From: Candidatus Zixiibacteriota bacterium
GTDB lineage: Bacteria > Zixibacteria > MSB-5A5 > WJJR01
Direction of reading: 5' to 3'
NCBI GenBank assembly: GCA_036397555.1
Contig: DASWIS010000028.1
Span: forward strand, 1-64,000
DNA: 64,000 nucleotides
The translations under genes and the position numbers were made by a program. Below the pieces are notes generated by a model. That model saw only the letters and a list, made by a program, of their open reading frames with translations, was not told the DNA's origin and searched no databases. This document shows, in pieces, positions 8,806-17,194 of this stretch; position 1 is the first letter of the stretch, and every line of letters starts with the position of its first letter.

Positions 8806-9478
8806 GTCATGCCGAACGACTTGTCCCGAGCGCAGCCGAGGGAAGTGGGGCATCTCTATGCGCGGGAGGCCGCCCTCAGCTCGTTGGAGATTCGTCGCCC
8901 GAAGGGCGCGACGGGTGGCCCGGACGTTCGTCCGGGTTTCAAACGCAACCGTCGCCAAACTTTGGACACAACGAAGCGGTCACGCGCTTGAGATTCCTCA
9001 CCCCATCATCCCGTCCAGTCCGCAAAGCGGGCTGGACGGGATTCCGGGGATTCGGAATGACATGGGTGGTGTTTCACAGCTACTGATCAGGCAAATGGGT
9101 TTGGTTCGTCATTCCGAATCCCCGCTTGTCCCGGGCGCAGCCGAGGAAAGTGAGGTATCTCTATGCACGAGAGGCCGCCCTCAATTCGTTGGAGATTCGT
9201 CGCCCGAAGGGCGCGACGGGTGGCCCGGACGTTCGTCCGGGTTTCAAACGCAACTGACACCCTACTGAGAACACAACGAAGCAGTCACGCGCTTGAGATT
9301 CCTCACCCCATCATCCCGTCCAGTCCGCAAAGCGGGCTGGACGGGATTCCGGGGATTCGGAATGACATGGGTGGTGTTTCACCGGTACTGATCAGGCAAA
9401 AGGTTCTGGTTTGTCATTCCGAATCCCCCGAGTACCGCGCCGCAGGCGCGGGGTCGAGGGGGTGAGGAATCTCCTACA
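8806..9478. repeat. Two tandem copies of a 305-bp non-coding repeat plus a partial third
   Basis: The stretch 8520-9522 has no credible gene. Units start at 8806, 9108 and (partial) 9413, each opening with GTCAT(G/T)CCGAA. The same landmarks recur at a 305-bp spacing: AAACGCAAC at 8941 and 9246, CCTCA at 8996 and 9301. Each unit contains self-complementary arms such as CGTCCAGTCCGC/GCGGGCTGGACG, and GAGATTCCTC next to a reverse-complement GGATTCGGAATGAC. The copies differ by scattered substitutions, so the duplication is not very recent. Confidence 0.85.
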
Positions 9479-9522
9479 CGTCGAAGTCACGTTTGCGGCT
9501 GGCAGTAGTTGATCCGGGTCTC

Positions 9523-10956
9523 TCACCCCAGCGCCAGTTTCCCCGAGCGCCGGTTGATGCGTGTCGGGTACTTGCCGGAGAAGCAGGCAGTGCAGAACGA
9601 CGTCTTCGGGTGGGACGACAGCGAAAGCATTCCGTCCAGCGAGAGATAGCCGAGCGAGTCGACTCCGAGGTGGCGCTTGATGGCGGCAATTGTACGTTTC
9701 GAGCCGATCAGCTCGCGCTTGGTCGGCATGTCGATGCCATAGAAACACGGCGAGATGATCGGGGAAGAGGCAACGCGGAAATGCACTTCCTTTGCGCCCG
9801 CATCGCGGACCATCCGCACCAGCTTGCGCGCCGTGGTGCCGCGCACGATCGAATCGTCGACTATGACCACGCGCTTGCCCTGCAAAACGCCGCGCACGGT
9901 GTTGAACTTGATTTTCACATCGAGGTCGCGCAGTTGCTGGTGCGGCAGGATGAACGTGCGTCCCACATAATGATTGCGGATCAGGCCGACCTCCAGCCGG
10001 ATGCCCGATTCCTCGGAGTATCCGACCGCCGCGGTGTTCGATGAGTCGGGCACCGAAATAACGATGTCGGCGTCGGCGGGCTGCTCGATGGCGAGCTGCC
10101 GTCCCAGGCGGCGTCTGACTTTGTCGACATTCTCCGAATAGATGATCGAATCGGGGCGCGCGAAGTACACATGCTCGAAGATGCAATACGCGCGCTGGGC
10201 GGTCGTCGGCAGATGAGTCGATTTCAGACCCTTGCGGCTGATCGAGAGAATCTCGCCCGGCTCGACATCGCGGATGTACCGCGCGCCGATGAGATCGAAC
10301 GCGCACGTTTCCGATGCCACCACCCAGGCGCCGTTGCGTTTGCCCAGCGCCAACGGGCGAAACCCCAGCGGATCGCGGGCGGCGATCAATTCGTCGTCGG
10401 TGAGGAAGATGAAGCAGTAGGCGCCCTCCAACCGCATCAACGCATCCTTGAGACGCGCGATCGTGCCTGTCTTGCGCGACCGGGCGAACAAGTGCAGGAC
10501 CAGCTCGGAATCCGATGATGTCTGAAAGATGGCGCCGCCGCGTTCCAACTCGGTCTTCAGATCGCCGGCGTTGGTGATGTTGCCGTTGTGCGCCGCCCCC
10601 ATCTGACGGTACTTGAACTTCATCAGCAGCGGCTGCGCATTTTGTTCCTGCGATGCGCCCGTGGTCGAGTACCGATTGTGCCCGATCGCGGCGTGGCCGG
10701 TCAGGTCCTTTAACGCGTAGTGGCCGGGGAAGACATCGGCGATCTCGCCCATGCCGCGCCGCATCGTGATGCGCTCGCCGTTGGTGACCGCGATCCCCGA
10801 GGACTCCTGCCCGCGATGTTGCAGCGCGTACAGTCCGAAATAGGTCCACTCGGCCGCGAGCTTGGTTCCGAATGCCCCGAAGAGCCCGCACTCGCAATGC
10901 GGCCGATCGTCGGCGACCGGAGAAAGACGAATACTGTCGGCTTCAGAACGTGAAAT
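9523..10956 (-). CDS. purF: Amidophosphoribosyltransferase (first committed step of purine synthesis)
   Basis: PurF transfers glutamine ammonia to PRPP. The glutaminase half begins with ECGLFGAFG (catalytic Cys) and YALQHRGQESSGIAV. The phosphoribosyltransferase half has VVIVDDSIVRGTTARKLV. The four cysteines that bind the B. subtilis-type iron-sulfur cluster are present (RAYCIFE, ISPCFYG and SFCTACF). ATG 10764 would cut off the catalytic Cys, so the true start must be upstream. The frame is open to a TAA near 10998 but has no ATG, GTG or TTG. ATT at 10956-10954 follows GGGAGG (10968-10963) by 6 bases and would give 477 residues. A sequencing or assembly frameshift is the alternative. Confidence 0.9.
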   Translation of the reverse strand: MSRSEADSIRLSPVADDRPHCECGLFGAFGTKLAAEWTYFGLYALQHRGQESSGIAVTNGERITMRRGMGEIADVFPGHYALKDLTGHAAIGHNRYSTTGASQEQNAQPLLMKFKYRQMGAAHNGNITNAGDLKTELERGGAIFQTSSDSELVLHLFARSRKTGTIARLKDALMRLEGAYCFIFLTDDELIAARDPLGFRPLALGKRNGAWVVASETCAFDLIGARYIRDVEPGEILSISRKGLKSTHLPTTAQRAYCIFEHVYFARPDSIIYSENVDKVRRRLGRQLAIEQPADADIVISVPDSSNTAAVGYSEESGIRLEVGLIRNHYVGRTFILPHQQLRDLDVKIKFNTVRGVLQGKRVVIVDDSIVRGTTARKLVRMVRDAGAKEVHFRVASSPIISPCFYGIDMPTKRELIGSKRTIAAIKRHLGVDSLGYLSLDGMLSLSSHPKTSFCTACFSGKYPTRINRRSGKLALG

Positions 10957-10962
10957 ACCACG

Positions 10963-10968
10963 CCTCCC
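10963..10968 (-). promoter_or_regulatory. Ribosome binding site that points to an AUU start for purF
   Basis: GGGAGG on the minus strand sits 6 bases before ATT at 10956. A GTG at 10961 is too close to it and lies in a different frame, giving a peptide unrelated to PurF. Confidence 0.5.
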
Positions 10969-11057
10969 ACTGACCCGAAGAAGCGGCCATTAAACCTAAA
11001 CCGCGGGACTCTGTCAAGTGTGCCCGGAGGCTGCGGAAAACTGCGATGACAACACCC

Positions 11058-11507
11058 TCACAGCGGCCGGTCGACACCGACCCCGTGCGAGTACACCATC
11101 AGCCCGCCGAAGTACGCCCCGTAGCTGATGACCGCCGCGACCGCAATGAGCAGGAACAGATACACGAAGCTCAGTTTGCGCGGGAATGCCCCCCGCAGGG
11201 CGATACGCCAGAATGTCAACAGCGCCAGAGTCCCGGTCACGATGAACGCCGACAATTCGTGCGCCTCGACCAGCTCGTGAATGATCGGGGTCTCGACCGG
11301 GATGCCCTCTTCGGCCTGCAGCCCCGTGATCACCGCCGCGCCTCCGCCGATCAGGGCGAGAATGAGCAACGGTGTTGTCCCGCCCCAGAAGTCCGCCTCC
11401 AAAAGACGGTCCCTGCCGAAGATCCACCGCCCCCAGTCCAAGAGAAGAACGGTGAACACCATCGCGATCGGCAGGTGAACCAACATCGGGTGAATCTCAA
11501 TGTGCAT
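11058..11507 (-). CDS. DUF2231 four-helix membrane protein
   Basis: A 149-residue integral membrane protein beginning MHIEIHPMLVHLPIAMVFT, the hallmark start of DUF2231 proteins, with conserved His residues at the membrane face. There are four hydrophobic segments (about 10-28, 44-62, 84-104 and 112-138). DUF2231 proteins are of unknown function and are often found near redox or heme proteins. The gene is alone here between purF and the divergent GAF gene. No clear ribosome site decides the start, but the ATG gives the canonical family N-terminus. Confidence 0.8.
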   Translation of the reverse strand: MHIEIHPMLVHLPIAMVFTVLLLDWGRWIFGRDRLLEADFWGGTTPLLILALIGGGAAVITGLQAEEGIPVETPIIHELVEAHELSAFIVTGTLALLTFWRIALRGAFPRKLSFVYLFLLIAVAAVISYGAYFGGLMVYSHGVGVDRPL

Positions 11508-11890
11508 GGCAGCCGGTTCCCGCAGTTAGCTGGGTCGCCAAAGGCGACTGAAAGGGCGCAGACTACCTTGGTTGGCTCACGTCGTCAATCGTAAATCGCC
11601 GAGGTCGGCTCAGTGCATATGCTGTGACCGGTGATGCAGACTGAGAAAGCTGCCGCAGCCGGCATGTCCTCGGACCGACACGCCCTCCCCCGGCGCCGCA
11701 AATTGCCATTACACATAAATATCAGGACCAGAGTATGTTACGAGTAAATACGAAAGTATCGCTTGAACTGACGTGTCGCGTGTCAACACGCTGATTTCGG
11801 CCCGGTGCACCCTTGCGTGACAGATTGCGGGCATTAGGTTTGCGCCAAGAGGGGTGTTGCAAACCGCTTCCCTCGGGCATCGGCACGCGC
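11508..11890. other. Gene-free intergenic region with an AT-rich patch
   Basis: No gene is supported in these 383 bases. The part at 11700-11765 is clearly AT-richer than its surroundings (for example ACACATAAATATCAGG and GTTACGAGTAAATACGAAAG). Just after it, CGTGTcgcgtgtcaACACG at 11772-11790 forms a small inverted repeat. This is the likely promoter/operator zone for the GAF gene starting at 11891. A matching sigma factor could not be assigned. Confidence 0.4.
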
Positions 11891-12667
11891 ATGGCAGATA
11901 GAGAGACCCAATCGGACCACCGTGGCTTCGCCATTCTGCGGGGCATGGCGATCGGAGCCGTGCGCGGCGAAGCGCCCCGAGATCTTGTCGAGCACGCACT
12001 AAATCAGTCTGTCGAGCGACTCGGCCTGGTGGCCGGCTCGGTGCGTGTTTTTGCCCCGCAGGGCGACCAGGACACCCTGGCCATCGTGGGCGGCGAGCAA
12101 AACGGACGTGCCGCCATCACGCGCCTCGAGCAGACGTTGCTGGCCGATCTGCGCCGCAGCTATGCGGTGCGTTCTCTCTACATGACGCTCGATCTCAATG
12201 GCCCCTCCGGGCTGTTTTCCTATCCGCTGCGCTTCGGCGACCGTGTCATCGGCGCGGTCTCCGGGCTGGCGCGCGGCGAACGCAATCTGGCGGTCGAAGA
12301 GGAATTCGTTTCGGCGGTGGCGGCCATGATCGTGCTCGTCGGACGCACCGGCAGCCCGTGGGAAACCGGCGCGGCCGTCGATGATGCCGCCACACGCATG
12401 GCCGCGGTCCGCGAAACCGCCGCCGCCATCAACCATGAAATCAACAACCCGTTGATGGCCGTCGTGGGCAATCTCGAATTGCTGCTGCGACGCAGCGATC
12501 AACTCGATGACGATACCGTCAAAAAGCTGGCCAAGATGCAGGAGGCGGCCGAACGCATCCGCGTGGTCACGCAGGGGCTGATGCGCCTGCGCGAAATCCG
12601 CAGCGTGCCCTATCCCGGCGGCGGCCGCATGATCGACATCGAGGGCTCGCTGCGCGAAGGGGAGTAG
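11891..12667 (+). CDS. GAF-like sensor domain fused to a histidine-kinase DHp domain, without ATPase domain
   Basis: A 258-residue soluble protein. Residues about 20-150 look like a GAF-type sensory fold (VAGSVRVFAPQGDQDTLAIV ... YPLRFGDRVIGAVSGLARGE). Residues about 168-235 are a HisKA dimerisation domain with the H-box AAAINHEINNPLMAV (His182). The chain stops 23 residues later, with no N, G1 or G2 ATP-binding boxes. It could be a phosphotransfer or phosphatase partner of another kinase, or a remnant. No frameshifted ATPase domain is visible downstream, where the dockerin gene converges after 44 bases. ATG 11891 was chosen over a TTG at 11813. No response regulator is nearby. Confidence 0.7.
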   Translation: MADRETQSDHRGFAILRGMAIGAVRGEAPRDLVEHALNQSVERLGLVAGSVRVFAPQGDQDTLAIVGGEQNGRAAITRLEQTLLADLRRSYAVRSLYMTLDLNGPSGLFSYPLRFGDRVIGAVSGLARGERNLAVEEEFVSAVAAMIVLVGRTGSPWETGAAVDDAATRMAAVRETAAAINHEINNPLMAVVGNLELLLRRSDQLDDDTVKKLAKMQEAAERIRVVTQGLMRLREIRSVPYPGGGRMIDIEGSLREGE

Positions 12668-12711
12668 CTGTACGCGGATCGGACGGCCCGATCCGATGGA
12701 GGGCAGTTACA

Positions 12712-13812
12712 TCATTCGCACGGGCGGCAATACGTTTCCCACTGACTCTCGTTGCGAAAGGCAACACCGATCACTCCGACCACATCGAACACTTCCGTCA
12801 CGCCGCTGCAATTGACGTCGGTCCGCGCCACAGGGCAGTCGGCATCCTGCGTGGCCGCGACATTGCGGAAGGCGACATCGACGGCACGGACGACATCGAG
12901 CACATTGACGATGCCGTCGCATTGCGGGTCGCCGAGGCAGTGACAATCGCAGATCATGCAGGGCCCGGTCTCGGCGCCCATGTTGACGCCATCCTGACCG
13001 GTGCCGCAGCAGGGTGAAGTTGAATCGATCGTGAAGTTGCCGATCGGCGAATTCCCATACATCGGATCGGCGGAAATCGAATTCGGCCCGCCCACCGCGC
13101 CTCCTGCGTAGTTGGCGCCATTCTGCCAGACACAATTGTAGTCCAGCTCCGCGTAAGACCCCGAAATTCCATATCCCTCGGAGTTCGTCACGATGTTGTT
13201 GCGCGCGATTGTCCCCAACATATGCGAGAAGAAGCCGTTCGCGTTGGCGTCGAATGTGTTGTTCAGAATCGTTGCCCCCCCGGAGTAGACGCCGATGCAG
13301 ACAGCCGAAACGTTGTTATAAAACACATTCCCGGCGATGAGCGGGGGGACCGCCGCGTGACAGTCGATGCTGACGCCGTTCTGATTCGTGTCGGAGCGGT
13401 CCCGGAAGATATTGCCGACGATTTGAACTGCTTGCGAGCCGTTGATATCTACTACATGGAAGTCAGACCCTCCTGCGATCGTAAACCCCGAGAGCAGCGC
13501 CGTGCCGCCGGTCGTTCCATTCAGATTGACGGTCGCTGCGGCCGCCACCGACGGTCGAATGATGGTCCCTGGCGCGCCATGGGAGCTGATGAGTTTGATG
13601 GCGCGCCCGAGGTAGTGGATGTTTTCGGTGTATGTCCCCGGAGCCACCAGCACCGTATCGCCCGACTGCGCGGCGCTCATGCCCGCCTGGATCGTGGCGG
13701 CCGAATCCGGGACATGGATGACCCTGGCCTCTGCCTTCGTCGATCCCAACGCAATCCCGAGCGTCGTTGTCACGACCAGCGCCAGCCGCTTCGATGTCAC
13801 CATGACATTCAT
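12712..13812 (-). CDS. Exported parallel beta-helix protein with C-terminal dockerin-like module
   Basis: A 366-residue secreted protein. A signal peptide at 1-29 ends in KAEA. It is followed by IHVPDSAATIQAGMSAAQSG and APGTYTENI, the typical opening of right-handed beta-helix (pectate-lyase-like/NosD-type) proteins. Repeating strand-turn units follow (VQIVGNIFRDRSD, LIAGNVFYNNVS, ATILNNTFDANA, IARNNIVTNSEG). The tail has two EF-hand-like repeats, GDPQCDGIVNVLD VVRAVDVAFRN and a second around TEVFDVVGVIGVAFRN, with paired Cys before, between and after (YCRPCE end). It is the last gene of the seven-gene array, 20 bases after the neighbour. Binding or catalytic function is unknown. Confidence 0.8.
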   Translation of the reverse strand: MNVMVTSKRLALVVTTTLGIALGSTKAEARVIHVPDSAATIQAGMSAAQSGDTVLVAPGTYTENIHYLGRAIKLISSHGAPGTIIRPSVAAAATVNLNGTTGGTALLSGFTIAGGSDFHVVDINGSQAVQIVGNIFRDRSDTNQNGVSIDCHAAVPPLIAGNVFYNNVSAVCIGVYSGGATILNNTFDANANGFFSHMLGTIARNNIVTNSEGYGISGSYAELDYNCVWQNGANYAGGAVGGPNSISADPMYGNSPIGNFTIDSTSPCCGTGQDGVNMGAETGPCMICDCHCLGDPQCDGIVNVLDVVRAVDVAFRNVAATQDADCPVARTDVNCSGVTEVFDVVGVIGVAFRNESQWETYCRPCE

Positions 13813-13832
13813 CGTCTGCCTCCAGCGGTCAA

Positions 13833-16800
13833 TTACAGAGCACAAGGTGCGCAAAACGCGGAAACAGGGTCGGCATTTCGAAACGCCACGTCGACGAATC
13901 GGACGACGTCGAATACATCCGTCGCGCCATTGCACGACACATCGGTGTCCTCGAACGGGCACTTCGGGCCGATGCTGGACGCGCCATTGCGAAACGCCAC
14001 ATCGACCGCCTTGACCACATCCAGCACGTCGACCACGCCGTTGACGACCGGGTCGCCGTGCGCGGGGCAGCCGCACGCGACATTGTGCTCCGCCCACTGC
14101 CAGGCCGCCTGCACGATGCGATGGAGTCCCGCAGCCGGCATCTGGCCCGGCGCCGGTCCGTAGGCGAAGTGCTGCAGCGTGTCGGAGACGAATCCGACGA
14201 TGTAGTATTGCGTTTCACCCGGATCCAATGTGAGGCCCTGATCCAGCGTGAGGACGGTGTAGATGTCCTTGGACGAGTCGGGGTGCATGCTGACGACCGA
14301 AACGCCCGCTACACCGGTGAGCTGGGAATACATGAAGCCGCTGCCGGGGCCGCCGCCGATCTGGTTTTCACGGTTATCGCGCACCGCACCGTGCAGCGGG
14401 ACCGATGCGAAAGAGAACTCCTGCCCGGATGCATCCCGTCCGGCCATATACGTCACGCCCGCAGAGTAACGGCGCGACGTCTGGAAATGGCTCGGGGGAT
14501 TCCATCCGGGCGCATCGGCGCCGAATTGATACAGCAGATTCGAATCCGGCCAATATGCTCCTTCGTTGTCGACGTTCATTTGATAGTCCACCGGCGGCGC
14601 TTCAGTGACATTAAAATCGATCCACAATCCCAGGACGATGTCGTCGATCGTCTGCGGCAGCATGCCGTCCTGATCGGTGCGATTGGTGACGACATACTCG
14701 GCGATGACGAAGTCGGCCGAATCGGGATGCTGGGGTGTGTACCAGTGCGCATCGATGCCCAGAGTGGCGTCCATCGTCATGAATCGCGCCTCGGCGACTG
14801 CATATCCCGCGCCGGTGCCGTACCGACTCGTGTCCAGGTCGAGCGGCGTGATGGCGGCAAAGCCGTGTTGGCCGGGGTCGCTCTGTTTGTTGCCGAATCG
14901 GTGGAAGACGAGCGTATCGGGCATCTGATCGCCGTGCGCGACCAGCAACGAGGCATCGCCGATCGCCCGTGACAAATCCGGCCAGCGTTGCAGGCCCCCG
15001 TCATCGTGGGGCGCGCCGAATCGGCCGCCGCTGGAGATTTGCAGGGTCAGCACACCGTTCCCCGCGTCCGCGGTTTTGATGAAGGCCTCCTCCGGACAAA
15101 ACACATAAGGTGTCACGGCAAACTCGATGGGGATTACGATCGGATTCGGCTGCGCGAACCCATTGTGGGCTATCTCTATCGTGCCGTCGTAGAATCCGGT
15201 CATCAACGCGATCGCATCCATTGTGACCGTCAGATCGATGTATTCGTCCGCGGTCGTAACGGAGAACGCCCCCGATGGCGCGATCGAGAGCCACGATGAT
15301 CCCTCCGTGATCGCAATCGTTCCGTTGAGCGTCGCCGATCCGGTGTTGGCGATGCGCAGTTGCGTTTCCTGAAACGCTCCGGCCGCAGCATGGAACTGGC
15401 ATTCCGGATCAACAGCGAGTTCGGGAAATATGGCCGACGCCACCAACGGACAGACGAATGGCGCGTCATCGCCGCCGGGAAGGTTCAGGTACATGACCGG
15501 GTTGAGCGTCCACCCCGATCCGTCTGCCCACGATGCGGCTTCAAAATCGAGGAGATACAGGATATCGATTCCCGCCTGCCCCGAGATGTCGCGGGCAATC
15601 GTGGCCATCGTCTCCGACGCGCAAAGCGAATCGGGATGGATCGACGTGCACTGCGGCGTCTTGGTATTGGTCAGGTTGACCGGCGGCGCCCATGTTCGGC
15701 CGCCGTCGGTCGAGCCAGTCGTATAGAGCTCGCCGTTGCAGACGCCGAACTTGGAATAGTCCGCCTGCTCCTCGGGCGTCTCGCCGCAGTTCTTCGTGAA
15801 GACAACATAGAGGAAGTCTTCCGTGGTCAGATCGATTCCCGAGCAATATGCGGCGCCGTCGCCGACTCCCAATGTGACTTTGTTGAGATTGAGATGTCCC
15901 GAATAGTTGGCGTCATTGTCGTAGTACCCGACCGCCGCTGTGCGAATGTCGCGGCGGAGATCGTTCCAATGTTTGATTGCGATGTCAGGGGACTGATTGG
16001 CGAATCGCTGCTCATCCCAGACGATGTGCAAAATGCCCGCGTGATCATACGCGATCGAAATGTGCGCCCACACTTGCGGACCGGGGGTGTCGTTATCGGT
16101 ATAGTCGGTGACATACTGACGGCTCGCATTGCCCAGTTCGGAACCGTCGCGCCAGCCAATTCCGGCCGTATACGACTCGCGGTAGACAAGATTAAACAGG
16201 TTATTCCAGCGGCCCTCGTAGTTTTGCGTGAATGCGACCCCGACTTTGTCGGTGCCGTCGGCGGCATCGATGACATACGAGAGCGCGCCGTTTGAGGAGT
16301 CGATCACGACAGGGACATACCAGTCCGGCTCGTTTTGTGCCTTGCGCCAATAGACGATGTCGCCCGTCGGCGAGGCGAAACCGGCGGCCGCCGGAATCGC
16401 CCCGGTCGAGATGACGTGGTAGACGTCGTTGGCCTCCGACTTTGCCGCGACCGCATCCTGCGCAATGGCGATATCGGGCCACAAATATTCGGTGAAGTAC
16501 CATGGCGACGAGATCGTCGGCAGCATCTCCGGAAAAATGATGTCGCTGCCGTTATAAGGCAGGAACAGATGCCAGATGGCGTAGTGCTGAATACCCGGAT
16601 CGGGATACTGGTGAAACGCCACGTGTGCCCGGCTGTCGCTGTCGACATCCAGACGCGCAAACCCGGCGCGCGAGAAATCGCCGAGCCCAATCTCCGTGCC
16701 GCCAAACTCCGGGAACAGGACACCGCCGCTCACGTCCCAGGCCGCGTAGTTGACGAACCGATCCAAGTCGGACGCTCCCCCCGGAATAATGTCCCAATTT

Positions 16801-17180
16801 ATCCATGTGAAGTGCACGAAGGCCGCCCCCGGATTGCGTCCGACCTGGTGGCCCTGCGAGTCGTTGGCCCATGAGTCGTAGCTCGTGTAGTCGATCAGGA
16901 TTCCAGGTGACAGAATCGTGTCGGGAGCCAGCAACGAATTGCCGGCGGTCATCCTCGCACGGTCGTCGACTTGCGTATGTGCGGGCAGCGGCTCGTGCGA
17001 AAGGTAATCACGGCCGACGATCACTCTCGGCTGAGTACGATCGTAAATGTTGACTGCGCCTTGCACGTTTACTGGGGGGAACGTCGTAAGCGCCATCACG
17101 CCGACCGCATAGACCGCACACGGCACGACCCATCGCGGCAGTTCGGACTTCGATTTTACTCTGGTTGGTCTCTCTTCCAT
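13833..17180 (-). CDS. Array paralogue 1: long secreted beta-propeller protein with dockerin-like C-terminus
   Basis: A 1,115-residue exported protein with an N-terminal hydrophobic signal segment at about 20-40. Residues about 90-560 form the propeller-like domain shared by the array, with the Asp-box STDGGRTWAPPVNLTNT and IAYDHAGILHIVWDEQRFAN. Residues about 590-700 form an Ig/BACON-like sandwich (SWLSIAPSGAFSV ... TGFYDGTIEIAHNG). Residues about 710-1040 are a second conserved domain of unknown fold (IGDASLLVAHGDQMPDTLV, WYTPQHPDSADFVIAEYV). The end is a double dockerin-like module (GVVDVLDVVKAVDVAFRNG and ATDVFDVVRFVDVAFRN). ATG 17180 follows AGGAGG. It is the most divergent paralogue and lies 14 bases after its upstream neighbour. 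Confidence 0.82.
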   Translation of the reverse strand: MEERPTRVKSKSELPRWVVPCAVYAVGVMALTTFPPVNVQGAVNIYDRTQPRVIVGRDYLSHEPLPAHTQVDDRARMTAGNSLLAPDTILSPGILIDYTSYDSWANDSQGHQVGRNPGAAFVHFTWINWDIIPGGASDLDRFVNYAAWDVSGGVLFPEFGGTEIGLGDFSRAGFARLDVDSDSRAHVAFHQYPDPGIQHYAIWHLFLPYNGSDIIFPEMLPTISSPWYFTEYLWPDIAIAQDAVAAKSEANDVYHVISTGAIPAAAGFASPTGDIVYWRKAQNEPDWYVPVVIDSSNGALSYVIDAADGTDKVGVAFTQNYEGRWNNLFNLVYRESYTAGIGWRDGSELGNASRQYVTDYTDNDTPGPQVWAHISIAYDHAGILHIVWDEQRFANQSPDIAIKHWNDLRRDIRTAAVGYYDNDANYSGHLNLNKVTLGVGDGAAYCSGIDLTTEDFLYVVFTKNCGETPEEQADYSKFGVCNGELYTTGSTDGGRTWAPPVNLTNTKTPQCTSIHPDSLCASETMATIARDISGQAGIDILYLLDFEAASWADGSGWTLNPVMYLNLPGGDDAPFVCPLVASAIFPELAVDPECQFHAAAGAFQETQLRIANTGSATLNGTIAITEGSSWLSIAPSGAFSVTTADEYIDLTVTMDAIALMTGFYDGTIEIAHNGFAQPNPIVIPIEFAVTPYVFCPEEAFIKTADAGNGVLTLQISSGGRFGAPHDDGGLQRWPDLSRAIGDASLLVAHGDQMPDTLVFHRFGNKQSDPGQHGFAAITPLDLDTSRYGTGAGYAVAEARFMTMDATLGIDAHWYTPQHPDSADFVIAEYVVTNRTDQDGMLPQTIDDIVLGLWIDFNVTEAPPVDYQMNVDNEGAYWPDSNLLYQFGADAPGWNPPSHFQTSRRYSAGVTYMAGRDASGQEFSFASVPLHGAVRDNRENQIGGGPGSGFMYSQLTGVAGVSVVSMHPDSSKDIYTVLTLDQGLTLDPGETQYYIVGFVSDTLQHFAYGPAPGQMPAAGLHRIVQAAWQWAEHNVACGCPAHGDPVVNGVVDVLDVVKAVDVAFRNGASSIGPKCPFEDTDVSCNGATDVFDVVRFVDVAFRNADPVSAFCAPCAL

Positions 17181-17194
17181 CTCGATTCCTCCTA

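Noticed and set aside
10710-10970. 86-codon GTG ORF at the purF 5' end as the true PurF N-terminus by programmed frameshift
   Set aside because: Its peptide shows no PurF features and no slippery heptamer or stimulatory structure was seen. The conserved ECGLFGAFG lies in the main frame, so AUU start or a sequence error is simpler.
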